Origin: Candidatus Aminicenantota bacterium | GTDB taxonomy: Bacteria; Acidobacteriota; Aminicenantia; UBA2199 | Direction of reading: 5' to 3' | Length of the DNA stretch: 64,000 bases | Assembly (NCBI GenBank): GCA_026393835.1 | Contig: JAPKZK010000137.1 | Location: 1-64,000 of the forward strand | Part shown: in pieces, positions 7,363 to 15,183 of the stretch | Numbering within the stretch: the first letter of the stretch is position 1 | Layout: each line of letters begins with the position of its first letter | The notes under the pieces: generated by a model | What the model was told of the DNA's origin: nothing | Database searches by the model: none | What the model saw: only the letters and a program-made list of their open reading frames with translations | Position numbers and translations under genes: made by a program

Positions 7363-7497
7363 TTCGTTATCCTCCTTGCGATGACACCTATGACCTATGA
7401 GATGTCACCCGCACATTTTTTTTACATCTTTATTCTATACCATAAACAAATAAAAAAGGAAAGTCGTTATTTGGAACCGCTTCCCCATGAGGTTATT

Positions 7498-7835
7498 TAA
7501 ATCAAAATTTCTTCCTCGTAACCCAATTTAATGAGAGCGATTTTATTGGGATCGGCCGTACCCAGGCGATGGCGCGTGTCGGCCAGGAGAATATGTTTGG
7601 CCGGTGGTGGGGATATGACTCCAGGCGTTGGTTTTGATGCCCACAATATCATTCGGTTCGACCAGCGTTTTCCAGGTCCCCACAGCGTCTTTTTTACCGG
7701 TTAACGTGGTAATGGCAGTATCCGGCATTTCCAACACTACCCCGTACCTGGGAGTATTGTTCTCATCCAGGACGGCTTTTTTGAAGTATCGGTAAAATAG
7801 ACTTGCAATCCGTTCTTCTTTTGGGTTATTATTAT
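7498..7835 (-). pseudogene. DUF362-like protein remnant
   Basis: On the minus strand an open stretch without a good start reads NNNPKEERIASLFYRYFKKA, then VVLEMPDTAITTLTGKK and TLVEPNDIVGIKTNAWSHIPT. The last part resembles the start of DUF362 domains (GIKVN). A frame change near 7600 leads to HILLADTRHRLGTADPNKIA and a stop at 7498-7500. The full family is about 300 residues, so the central part with its Cys residues is deleted. It looks like a secreted DUF362 protein after an internal deletion and a frameshift. Confidence 0.5.
7803..7832 (+). promoter_or_regulatory. Probable aconitase promoter
   Basis: TTGCAA (7803-7808), an 18-bp spacer and TATTAT (7827-7832). This leaves a leader of about 80 nt before the aconitase ATG. 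Confidence 0.45.
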
Positions 7836-7862
7836 TTCGTTAAAAAAATAAAAATAAACAAG

Positions 7863-7901
7863 CCCCCGGAACACCCGGAAGTGGGGTCCGTGGGTCTTTT
7901 T
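7863..7901 (+). promoter_or_regulatory. Hairpin plus T-run in aconitase leader
   Basis: CCCCCGGAACACCC can pair, with one mismatch and a bulge, with GGGGTCCGTGGG, and TTTTT follows at 7897-7901. The Shine-Dalgarno AAAGGAGG comes directly afterwards. The shape is that of an intrinsic terminator placed ahead of the gene, so attenuation is possible. Confidence 0.4.
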
Positions 7902-7917
7902 AATAAAGGAGGCGCAA

Positions 7918-10602
7918 ATGAGACGGTTTAATCAAGAAAAACAATTGACCCTGAAAGACAAGCGGGTATTTTCAATCCATAACATAAACGCCCTGGAGGA
8001 ACAGGGAATCGCCCCGGTGGGCCGGCTGCCATTCTCCATACGGGTGCTGCTGGAAAACCTGCTCAGGAATTATGATAAATATAACGGTAAAATCGTTAGC
8101 GAAGATAATATACTTAAACTGGCCAACTGGAAACCGGATTACCATGAAAACGTGGAGATTCCTTTTTTCCCCTACCGGGTGGTGATGCAGGATTTCACCG
8201 GCGTTCCCGCCGTCGTAGACCTGGCGGCAATGCGGGATGCGCTGAAAGAAATGGGCAAAGACCCCGGGCTAATCAACCCGGCCATCCCGGTGGACCTGGT
8301 GATCGACCATTCGGTTCAAGTAGACTTTTACGGCTCGGCCCGGGCCTTTGGGCAAAATCTCCACCTGGAACACCAACGCAACAGGGAGCGCTATTCCCTG
8401 TTAAAATGGGCCCAGGAAGCTTTCGACAATTTCCGCGTTTTTCCCCCCGGCGCGGGCATCGTTCACCAGGTCAACCTGGAATACCTTTCCAGGGTTGTAG
8501 CCAGCGAAACCGGGGGGGGTAAAACGACGGCTTTCCCGGACACATTAATCGGCGCGGATTCCCATACCCCCATGATCAACGGCATCGGCGTGCTGGGGTG
8601 GGGCGTGGGCGGCATAGAAGCGGAATCCGCGATGCTGGGGCAACCCATGTACATAAAAATCCCGGAAGTCATCGGCGTGAAACTGCTGGGCCGCTTACCC
8701 GCCGGTGCCACGGCCACGGACCTGGTGTTAACGGTAACCCAGGTACTAAGAAAAGAAAATGTGGTGGAAAAATTCGTGGAGTTTTTCGGGCCGGGCATGA
8801 AAGAACTCCCCGTACCGGACCGCGCCGCCATCGCCAACATGGCCCCGGAATATGGCGCCACAACCGGGTTCTTCCCGGTGGATGAAAAGACGCTGGATTA
8901 CCTGGTTCTCACCGGTCGCGGCCGCCTGGTTGAACTGGTGGAAACCTATTCCCGGGCCATGGGGTTGTTCTATACCGGCGCTGAAAACCCGTCCTATACA
9001 AAAGTGCTGGAAATCGACCTGGGCGCGATTCAACCTTCCCTGGCCGGTCCCTCACGGCCCCAGGACCGGGTCCTGCTCCGGGATATTAAACCTTCTTTCC
9101 AGCGCGCCCTCCAGGATCTGGCGCCGGGCCCGGCCGCTGAAAAGAACAAAAAAGTTTTCGTCAACCTGGACGGCGAAACCTGCGTTTTAACCCACAGCAG
9201 CATTGTAATTGCGGCGATTACGTCCTGCACCAATACTTCCAATCCGCGGGTTATGATAGGCGCCGGGTTGATGGCAAAGAAAGCCGTGGAAAAAGGACTC
9301 CGGGTGAAAAAATACGTCAAGACCTCTTTTGCACCGGGCTCGCGGGCGGTGGCCGGGTACCTGGAAAAAGCGGGTTTAATGCCTTATCTGGATGAATTGG
9401 GTTTCAATATCATCGCCTATGGCTGTACCACCTGCATCGGCAACAGCGGCCCATTCCACCCGGAAATCGAGAAAGCGATCCGAGACCACAACCTGGCGGC
9501 AGTGTCCGTTCTGTCCGGGAACCGGAACTTTGAAGCCCGGATTCACCAGTTGGTAAAAGCCAATTACCTGGCCTCGCCCCCCCTGGTGGTGGCCTTTGCC
9601 CTGGCCGGGCGCATCGACTTCGATATGGATTCCGAACCGCTGGGAACCGGCAAAGACGGCGCCCCGGTGTTTTTAAAAGATATCTGGCCCTCTCCCACGG
9701 AAATCGATGCGTTGATTGATGCTTCGGTAACGCCGGGTATTTTCCTGGAAAAGTACCGGGATATCCTGGCAGGGGATGAATACTGGTTGGGACTCCCGGC
9801 GGCCAAAGGCAAAACCTTCGCATGGGATGAAAATTCCACGTATATAAGGCGTGCGCCGTTTTTCGAGAACTTTAAACGAAAGGCCCCGGGGCCCTCGGAT
9901 ATCGAAAATGCACGGGCGCTGCTGGCGCTTGGCGACTCGGTCACCACGGATCATATTTCGCCGGCCGGGGAAATTTCCACTGAATATCCCGCCGGGCAGT
10001 ATCTTTTGTCTAAAGGCGCTGCGCCGGTGGATTTTAATTCCTACGGTTCCCGGCGGGGAAACCACGAAGTGATGATACGGGGGACCTTTGCCAACCCGAG
10101 AATTAAAAACAAACTGGCAACGCCGAAGCAGGGTGGATACACCGTTACCCTGCCGGGTAAAGAGGAAAAATTCATCTATGATGCGGCGCAAGAGTACATG
10201 AAAAAAGGCATTCCCCTGGTTATCCTGGGCGGCAAGGAATACGGTTCCGGTTCTTCCAGGGATTGGGCGGCCAAAGGGACCTTGCTGCTGGGCGTCCGGG
10301 CGGTGATTGCGCAGTCTTATGAGCGGATTCACCGCGGCAACCTGATCGGCATGGGGGTGCTGCCCCTACAATTTGAAAAAGATAGCAGTTTGGAGTCGCT
10401 GGGCTTAACCGGTTGTGAAATTTTCAACATCGAAGGGATCGTTTCGATTTCCCCGGGTAAACGTTTAACCGTCACGGCGGTTGCAGGAGATGGGAAAACC
10501 ACGAAGTTTACCGCGGCGGCCCGCCTGGATACGAAAATCGAAGTGGAATACTATAAAAACAACGGTATCCTTGCCTATGTACTGCGAGAAATGATTAAAT
10601 AA
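7918..10602 (+). CDS. acnA: Aconitate hydratase (AcnA/IRP type)
   Basis: The 894-residue enzyme interconverts citrate and isocitrate through a 4Fe-4S cluster in the TCA cycle. The three cluster Cys are visible: C437 (TSCTNTSNP) and C503/C506 (YGCTTCIGNSGP). Other family signatures are DSHTPMINGIGVLGWGVGG around residue 220 and, in the swivel domain, GGKEYGSGSSRDWAAKGT around 775. The length is standard for the AcnA group (about 890). The start is set by AAAGGAGG 6-7 nt upstream. The gene converges with the TPR gene and lies close to icd and gltA, so three successive TCA enzymes are clustered. It is high-GC with a conserved sequence, clearly core genome. Confidence 0.98.
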   Translation: MRRFNQEKQLTLKDKRVFSIHNINALEEQGIAPVGRLPFSIRVLLENLLRNYDKYNGKIVSEDNILKLANWKPDYHENVEIPFFPYRVVMQDFTGVPAVVDLAAMRDALKEMGKDPGLINPAIPVDLVIDHSVQVDFYGSARAFGQNLHLEHQRNRERYSLLKWAQEAFDNFRVFPPGAGIVHQVNLEYLSRVVASETGGGKTTAFPDTLIGADSHTPMINGIGVLGWGVGGIEAESAMLGQPMYIKIPEVIGVKLLGRLPAGATATDLVLTVTQVLRKENVVEKFVEFFGPGMKELPVPDRAAIANMAPEYGATTGFFPVDEKTLDYLVLTGRGRLVELVETYSRAMGLFYTGAENPSYTKVLEIDLGAIQPSLAGPSRPQDRVLLRDIKPSFQRALQDLAPGPAAEKNKKVFVNLDGETCVLTHSSIVIAAITSCTNTSNPRVMIGAGLMAKKAVEKGLRVKKYVKTSFAPGSRAVAGYLEKAGLMPYLDELGFNIIAYGCTTCIGNSGPFHPEIEKAIRDHNLAAVSVLSGNRNFEARIHQLVKANYLASPPLVVAFALAGRIDFDMDSEPLGTGKDGAPVFLKDIWPSPTEIDALIDASVTPGIFLEKYRDILAGDEYWLGLPAAKGKTFAWDENSTYIRRAPFFENFKRKAPGPSDIENARALLALGDSVTTDHISPAGEISTEYPAGQYLLSKGAAPVDFNSYGSRRGNHEVMIRGTFANPRIKNKLATPKQGGYTVTLPGKEEKFIYDAAQEYMKKGIPLVILGGKEYGSGSSRDWAAKGTLLLGVRAVIAQSYERIHRGNLIGMGVLPLQFEKDSSLESLGLTGCEIFNIEGIVSISPGKRLTVTAVAGDGKTTKFTAAARLDTKIEVEYYKNNGILAYVLREMIK

Positions 10603-10608
10603 ATTTAA

Positions 10609-11361
10609 TTACAGTTCGGAAACGTCCAGGATGCGTTTTAACATTTTTTCGGAACGTTTATCTTCGGGAGAGTTGGCAATGGCTTTTTTAAAGATGTTCA
10701 CCGCTTCAGCAAGGTCCCCGGATTCAAAGTGGGCGATACCCAGGTGGTAGAGGACCGCTTCATCTTCCGAGCAGCAGTCCTTCAATTTGTTCAAGTGATC
10801 GATGGCCTTTTTATATTCGCCTTCGGCATTAAAATTGACGCCCAGGTGGTAATTGGCGATGAAGGAACTGGGGTTGAATTCCAGCAGTTTGTAGTATGCT
10901 TGAATCGCATTTTGTCGCTCTCCGAGGTGGTAATACGCAATCCCCAACCAGTAGTAAGAGATGGCGAAAGCCGGGTTCAATTCGAGGCATTTTTTAAAGC
11001 TTTCGATGGCTTTGCGGATTTTGGCGCGGCGGTAGTAGCTGATGCCGAGGTGGTAGTAAGTGTCGGCGTAATCATCCTTTAATTCGATGGATTCCAGGTA
11101 GCTTTCAATGGATCTATCCATTTCTCCCATCTGGTAGTACAATTCACCCAAAGATTTATGTGAATATGGGTTTTTACCATCGAATTTGTGGTATTCCCGG
11201 TAAGCTTCGATGGCGGCGCGAATTCTTCCTTTTATTTTCAATTCCCTTGCTTTTTCCAGCCAGTAGCCGGGGTTGGCTTCATTTTCAAAGGCAACTCCGC
11301 ATGTGGGGCAGTAGTTATATTCAGCGGCAAATTTTTTCTTACATTTTTTACATTGGTTCAT
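10609..11361 (-). CDS. Zinc-ribbon TPR protein
   Basis: The 250-residue protein starts with a zinc ribbon (CKKCKKKF...YCPTCGVAF, two CxxC pairs within residues 4-22). About six tetratricopeptide repeats follow from residue 35 to 245 (for example YSHKSLGELYYQMGEMDRSIESYLESIELK and DTYYHLGISYYRRAKIRKAIESFKKCLELN). It has no signal peptide or membrane helix, so it is probably a cytoplasmic scaffold. Its ATG overlaps the stop of the upstream dehydrogenase (ATGA), so it is the last gene of the icd operon. I cannot name a specific partner. Confidence 0.85.
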   Translation of the reverse strand: MNQCKKCKKKFAAEYNYCPTCGVAFENEANPGYWLEKARELKIKGRIRAAIEAYREYHKFDGKNPYSHKSLGELYYQMGEMDRSIESYLESIELKDDYADTYYHLGISYYRRAKIRKAIESFKKCLELNPAFAISYYWLGIAYYHLGERQNAIQAYYKLLEFNPSSFIANYHLGVNFNAEGEYKKAIDHLNKLKDCCSEDEAVLYHLGIAHFESGDLAEAVNIFKKAIANSPEDKRSEKMLKRILDVSEL

Positions 11362-12449
11362 CCTAATTCTCCCTTTAACGTTAAATTAAATTCTTTACCG
11401 ATGGTATTGAGGTTATCGAACACTTTTTTAAGCAGCCCCAGGGATTCGGCGTTGGCTTCTTCCGCAAGGTATTCCACTTCGCCGGCCACATAGATACAAC
11501 ATTGATCCTCCGCCTTCTGGGAGTGTTTCATCATACGGATGAAATAGTCCATTTTTTCCTGTATCGCCCCCAGGCCGACGAAAGCGGCGGGGTTAACGGC
11601 CCCCAGGAAATGGGCGACCTCGGACGGCTGTCCTTTTTTACCGTATACATCCGGGCCCACGGCGCCGTTAGAGAAAACGCCGCATAAGATATCCACCAGC
11701 GCGGCCAGCCCGTACCCTTTGTGCCCGGCGTTGAGCATTCCTTCGCCGCCCACCGGTAATAAACCGCCGCCTTTCCGGGCGGCCAGGTTATCCAGCACCC
11801 GTTGGGCCTCGGTGGTGGCCATTCCTTTTTCATCCGTGGCCCAGGTTTTGGGCATGGAGTCGCCTTTCCGGGCGTAGACTTCGACTTTGCCCCGGGGTAC
11901 GGTGGACGTCGCCATGTCCAGCAGGAACGGCCGCTCTTCCCCGGCGGGTACGCCGACGGATATGGGGTTGGTTCCCAGCACCGCATCTTTACCGAAAGTA
12001 GGCACCACCAACGGCGCGGAATTGGTGAAGGAAAGCCCGATCATATTTTCTTTCAACGCCATTAAGGTATAATAACCGGCAATCCCGTAATGGTTGGAAT
12101 TGCGGATGGCGGCAAGGCAAATGAAATTGGTTTTGGCTTTTTCAATACACCGTTTCATGGTTTTGGAGCCGATGACCTGTCCCACGCCGCCGCCGCCGTC
12201 GATGACCAGGGAGACCGGCGTTTCCACGATGGTTTTGATTTCCGCGTCGATTTTTATCACACCGCGCTTAATGTCGTCTACGTACCTCTGGAGCCGGGCC
12301 ACGCCGTGGGACTCGATGCCCCGCCTGTCGGCCCTGACCAATACATCAGCCGATACCCAGGCATCTTCCTCGTTCATGCCCAACCGCAAAAACACATTTT
12401 TGGTAAACTCTTCCAACTCTTTTGTTTTAACTTTTACTAAATCTCCCAT
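11358..12449 (-). CDS. Malate/L-lactate dehydrogenase family (Ldh2/MdH2) oxidoreductase
   Basis: This 363-residue protein belongs to the NAD(P)-dependent Ldh2/YlbC-type 2-hydroxyacid dehydrogenases, not the Rossmann-type malate dehydrogenase. Typical segments are RADRRGIESHGVARLQRYV (about 40-60), the catalytic-region His in NSNHYGIAGYY (about 115), TNPISVGVPAG and LLDMATST. I choose ATG 12449 because GGAGG lies just upstream on the minus strand; a start 8 codons earlier has none. It is transcribed with icd (34-bp gap) and overlaps the TPR gene. Between isocitrate dehydrogenase and citrate synthase, malate-to-oxaloacetate oxidation is the natural guess, but the family also takes lactate, ureidoglycolate or sulfolactate. 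Confidence 0.9.
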   Translation of the reverse strand: MGDLVKVKTKELEEFTKNVFLRLGMNEEDAWVSADVLVRADRRGIESHGVARLQRYVDDIKRGVIKIDAEIKTIVETPVSLVIDGGGGVGQVIGSKTMKRCIEKAKTNFICLAAIRNSNHYGIAGYYTLMALKENMIGLSFTNSAPLVVPTFGKDAVLGTNPISVGVPAGEERPFLLDMATSTVPRGKVEVYARKGDSMPKTWATDEKGMATTEAQRVLDNLAARKGGGLLPVGGEGMLNAGHKGYGLAALVDILCGVFSNGAVGPDVYGKKGQPSEVAHFLGAVNPAAFVGLGAIQEKMDYFIRMMKHSQKAEDQCCIYVAGEVEYLAEEANAESLGLLKKVFDNLNTIGKEFNLTLKGELG

Positions 12450-12483
12450 TTTATATCCTCCTTCTTTTTTCATTTTTTTATTT

Positions 12484-13683
12484 TCATAAATTGGAGATGA
12501 TGGCGGCCGCGAATTCGGAGGTTTTAAGGGGCGTCACATCCCCCAATTGCCGGGCCAGGTCATAGGTGACTTTCTTTTGCAGGATGGTTTTCTCCATGGC
12601 CTGTTTCACCATGATGCCGGCCTCATTCCAGCCCATATGCTCCAGCATCATCACCGCGGACAGCAGCAGGGAGCCGGGATTGACTTTATCCTGGCCCGCG
12701 TATTTCGGGGCGGTGCCGTGGGTGGCTTCGAACAAGGCCACATCATCCCTGAGGTTGGCGCCGGGCGCCATGCCGATCCCGCCTACCTGGGCCGCCGCCG
12801 CATCCGATAAATAATCGCCGTTGAGGTTTAACGTCGCCACCACGTCGTATTCCTCGGGCCTTAACAGTATCTGCTGGAACATGGAATCGGCAATCCGGTC
12901 CTTAACGATTATTTTCCCTTCAGCGGGAACCCCCTGTGCAACCTCGTCCTCGGTAACCACATAATCACGGAACTCCTTAAGGGCCAATTCATAGCCCCAT
13001 TTTTTAAAATATCCTTCGGTGTATTTCATGATATTCCCTTTATGGACCAGGGTGACGCTTTTTCTTTTGTGTTTAACCGCATATTGCAGCGCCATTCTTA
13101 TCAGTCTTTCCGATCCTTGCCGGGAAATAGGTTTAATACCGATAGCGGAGCCCGGGGCCACGGTTTTATTCATATTTTTCAGCAGGTCGATAATGGATTC
13201 CGCGTCTTGCGAACCCGCTTCGAATTCGATCCCGGCGTAAACGTCTTCGGTGTTCTCGCGGAAAATGACGATATCCATCTTTTCCGGCTCTTTCACCGGC
13301 GAGGGGACGCCTTTGATGTAGCTTACCGGCCGGATGCAGGCATACAGGTCCAGTATCTGTCTCAGTGAAACGTTGATGCTCCTGAATCCACCGCCCACCG
13401 GCGTGGTAAGCGGACCTTTAATGGAGATGCGATACTCTTCGATTAGCCTGGGCGTCTCCTCCGGCAGGTAAGAGCCAAATTTTCGATACGCTTTTTCACC
13501 GGCAAATATTTCTTGCCAATGGATTTCCCGTTTTCCCCCGTAGGCCTTTTTCACCGCTGCATCGATGACTTTGAACATTGCCGGCGTGATATCGACCCCG
13601 GAGCCGTCTCCCTCGATATAGGCGATGATCGGTTTATCCGGGACTTCCAATCTTCCCTTGTTAAAAATTATTTTTTCAGCCAC
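12484..13683 (-). CDS. icd: Isocitrate dehydrogenase (NADP+-type)
   Basis: The 399-residue enzyme oxidises isocitrate to 2-oxoglutarate. Substrate-loop sequence GGGFRSINVSLRQILDLYACIRP, the metal-site region LNLNGDYLSDAAAAQVGGIG and HGTAPKYAGQDKVNPGS match E. coli-type NADP enzymes. The start is a GTG at 13683 (VAEKIIFNKG). The frame extends upstream to an ATG at 13758, but that ATG lies beyond the promoter seen at 13708-13736, and its residues (FFLDLFFLYLYNARRR) are unlike the family. GGAGG precedes the GTG by 12 nt, a somewhat long spacing. It is the first gene of the icd-dehydrogenase-TPR operon and divergent from gltA. Confidence 0.95.
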   Translation of the reverse strand: MAEKIIFNKGRLEVPDKPIIAYIEGDGSGVDITPAMFKVIDAAVKKAYGGKREIHWQEIFAGEKAYRKFGSYLPEETPRLIEEYRISIKGPLTTPVGGGFRSINVSLRQILDLYACIRPVSYIKGVPSPVKEPEKMDIVIFRENTEDVYAGIEFEAGSQDAESIIDLLKNMNKTVAPGSAIGIKPISRQGSERLIRMALQYAVKHKRKSVTLVHKGNIMKYTEGYFKKWGYELALKEFRDYVVTEDEVAQGVPAEGKIIVKDRIADSMFQQILLRPEEYDVVATLNLNGDYLSDAAAAQVGGIGMAPGANLRDDVALFEATHGTAPKYAGQDKVNPGSLLLSAVMMLEHMGWNEAGIMVKQAMEKTILQKKVTYDLARQLGDVTPLKTSEFAAAIISNL

Positions 13684-13707
13684 CTTTGTACTTTGCCTCC
13701 GTCGTGC

Positions 13708-13736
13708 ATTGTAAAGATATAAAAAAAATAAGTCAA
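13708..13736 (-). promoter_or_regulatory. icd promoter
   Basis: On the minus strand TTGACT (13736-13731), a 17-bp spacer and TACAAT (13713-13708). Transcription would start near 13701, about 18 nt before the GTG start. Confidence 0.75.
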
Positions 13737-13762
13737 GAAAAAATTTTTTTTTTTTCAAATAC

Positions 13763-13791
13763 TTGAAATTAAATTTTTAATAGTTTATATA
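13763..13791 (+). promoter_or_regulatory. gltA promoter
   Basis: TTGAAA (13763-13768), a 17-bp spacer and TATATA (13786-13791), then AAGGAGAAG before the ATG at 13832. The -35 boxes of the two divergent promoters are only 26 bp apart, separated by an A/T run, so shared regulation is likely. Confidence 0.7.
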
Positions 13792-13831
13792 TTACGGCGC
13801 AATAAAAAATAATTGTAAGGAGAAGACCAAC

Positions 13832-15124
13832 ATGGAGAAAAAAGCAACGTTACTTATTGGGGACCAGTCGATAGAGCTTCCCATTATCGAAGGAACCGAG
13901 GGTGAGATGGCGGTGGATATCCGGCAGTTAAGGGCAAAGACCGGTTATATCACTTATGATCCCGGTTACGGGAACACCGGGAGTTGTTCCAGCGCCATTA
14001 CGTTCATCGATGGCGAAAAAGGGATTTTACGTTATCATGGAATCCCCATCGAACAATTCGACCGTGATAAGCCCGATTTTATCGAGGTGGCTTATTTAGT
14101 CATTTTCGGTCATTTGCCCACGCTGAAAGAGTTAAATTGTTTTAAAGACATGTTATTGGCAAACGAGCATTTGCATGAGTCCATGAAACATCACTTCGAG
14201 GGGTTCCCCCCCTCCGCCCCCCCCATGGCCAGTTTGTCCGCCATGATTAATGCGTTGTCCTGTTTCCACCCGGAATTGCTGAAAATGGACGATAAAGATT
14301 CTTTCGAGGAAGACAGCGCCCGTTTAATCAGCAAGATACGTACCATTGCGGCGTATTCGTACCGGCACGCGCACGGACTGCCCATGGTGTACCCCATACC
14401 TGATTTCCAGTACTGCGCCAACTTCCTGCACATGATGTTTTCGCTGCCCAACAAGACATATATAGCGAGCGAAGAGATCGATGACGCCTTGAACTTGATT
14501 TTTCTTTTGCATGCGGACCATGAGCAGAACTGCAGCACCTCGACGGTGCGTATGGTGGGGTCCAGCCGGGCCAACCTGTATGCGTCCTGTGCTTCCGGCG
14601 TATGTGCGCTCTGGGGACCGCTGCACGGCGGGGCCAACCTGGCGGTGATCGAAATGCTGGAAGAAATTCACAAGGGGGACTTGAGCCCGAAAAAGTGCAT
14701 CGAAATGGCGAAAGATAAGAACAGTAATTTCAGGTTGATGGGTTTTGGGCACAGGGTTTATAAGAATTACGATCCCAGGGCCAGGATTTTGAAGAAATCC
14801 TGCGATAAAATACTGGCGAATCTTGGCAAGAAGGACCCGCTGTTGGATATTGCCCGTCAATTGGAGGACCTGGCGTTGAAAGATTCTTATTTCGTTGAGC
14901 GGAAGCTCTATCCCAACGTCGATTTTTACAGCGGTATCATTATGCGGGCCATTGGGATACCCACGGACATGTTCCCGGTGATGTTTTCCATCGGTCGCCT
15001 GCCCGGCTGGATTGCCCAGTGGAAAGAGCAATTGGATATGCCTGATGCCAGGATCAGCCGTCCGCGGCAGGTATATATAGGGGCAACCGCCAGGGATTAC
15101 ATCCCAATCGAGCAGCGGGGGTAG
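13832..15124 (+). CDS. gltA: Citrate synthase
   Basis: The 430-residue enzyme condenses acetyl-CoA and oxaloacetate to citrate. The active-site segments are clear: LHADHEQNCSTSTVRMVGSS, ALWGPLHGGANLAVIEML (catalytic His) and MGFGHRVYKNYDPRARIL (second His). PNVDFYSGIIMRAIGIP lies near the C-terminal catalytic Asp. The N-terminal domain (VDIRQLRAKTGYITYDPGYGNTGSC) is that of the type II, gammaproteobacterial-like group of about 430 residues. AAGGAGAAG precedes the ATG. It is divergent from the icd operon and, with acnA, completes the first third of the TCA cycle. Confidence 0.97.
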   Translation: MEKKATLLIGDQSIELPIIEGTEGEMAVDIRQLRAKTGYITYDPGYGNTGSCSSAITFIDGEKGILRYHGIPIEQFDRDKPDFIEVAYLVIFGHLPTLKELNCFKDMLLANEHLHESMKHHFEGFPPSAPPMASLSAMINALSCFHPELLKMDDKDSFEEDSARLISKIRTIAAYSYRHAHGLPMVYPIPDFQYCANFLHMMFSLPNKTYIASEEIDDALNLIFLLHADHEQNCSTSTVRMVGSSRANLYASCASGVCALWGPLHGGANLAVIEMLEEIHKGDLSPKKCIEMAKDKNSNFRLMGFGHRVYKNYDPRARILKKSCDKILANLGKKDPLLDIARQLEDLALKDSYFVERKLYPNVDFYSGIIMRAIGIPTDMFPVMFSIGRLPGWIAQWKEQLDMPDARISRPRQVYIGATARDYIPIEQRG

Positions 15125-15132
15125 TGCTGCAC

Positions 15133-15170
15133 TTCCCCGCAGCCCGGCCATCGATGCGGGGAATAGATCG
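15133..15170 (+). repeat. Fragment of a choice-of-anchor Q gene / hairpin after gltA
   Basis: The stretch around CAGCCCGGCCATCGATGCGG and the following GGAATAGATCG matches, with one mismatch, the SPAIDAGN-coding segment of the beta-helix gene at 30233-30264. The ends TTCCCCGCA and TGCGGGGAA can also pair as a 9-bp stem, so it may now act as the gltA terminator. Confidence 0.5.
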
Positions 15171-15183
15171 AGTAGGGAACACG

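Noticed and set aside
11802..12489. Plus-strand ORFs over the dehydrogenase gene
   Set aside because: They are antisense shadows of a conserved high-GC enzyme gene, without start signals or recognisable domains.
12484..13758. Longer isocitrate dehydrogenase starting at ATG 13758
   Set aside because: The extra 25 residues lie upstream of a clear promoter and look unlike the family; GTG 13683 fits better.
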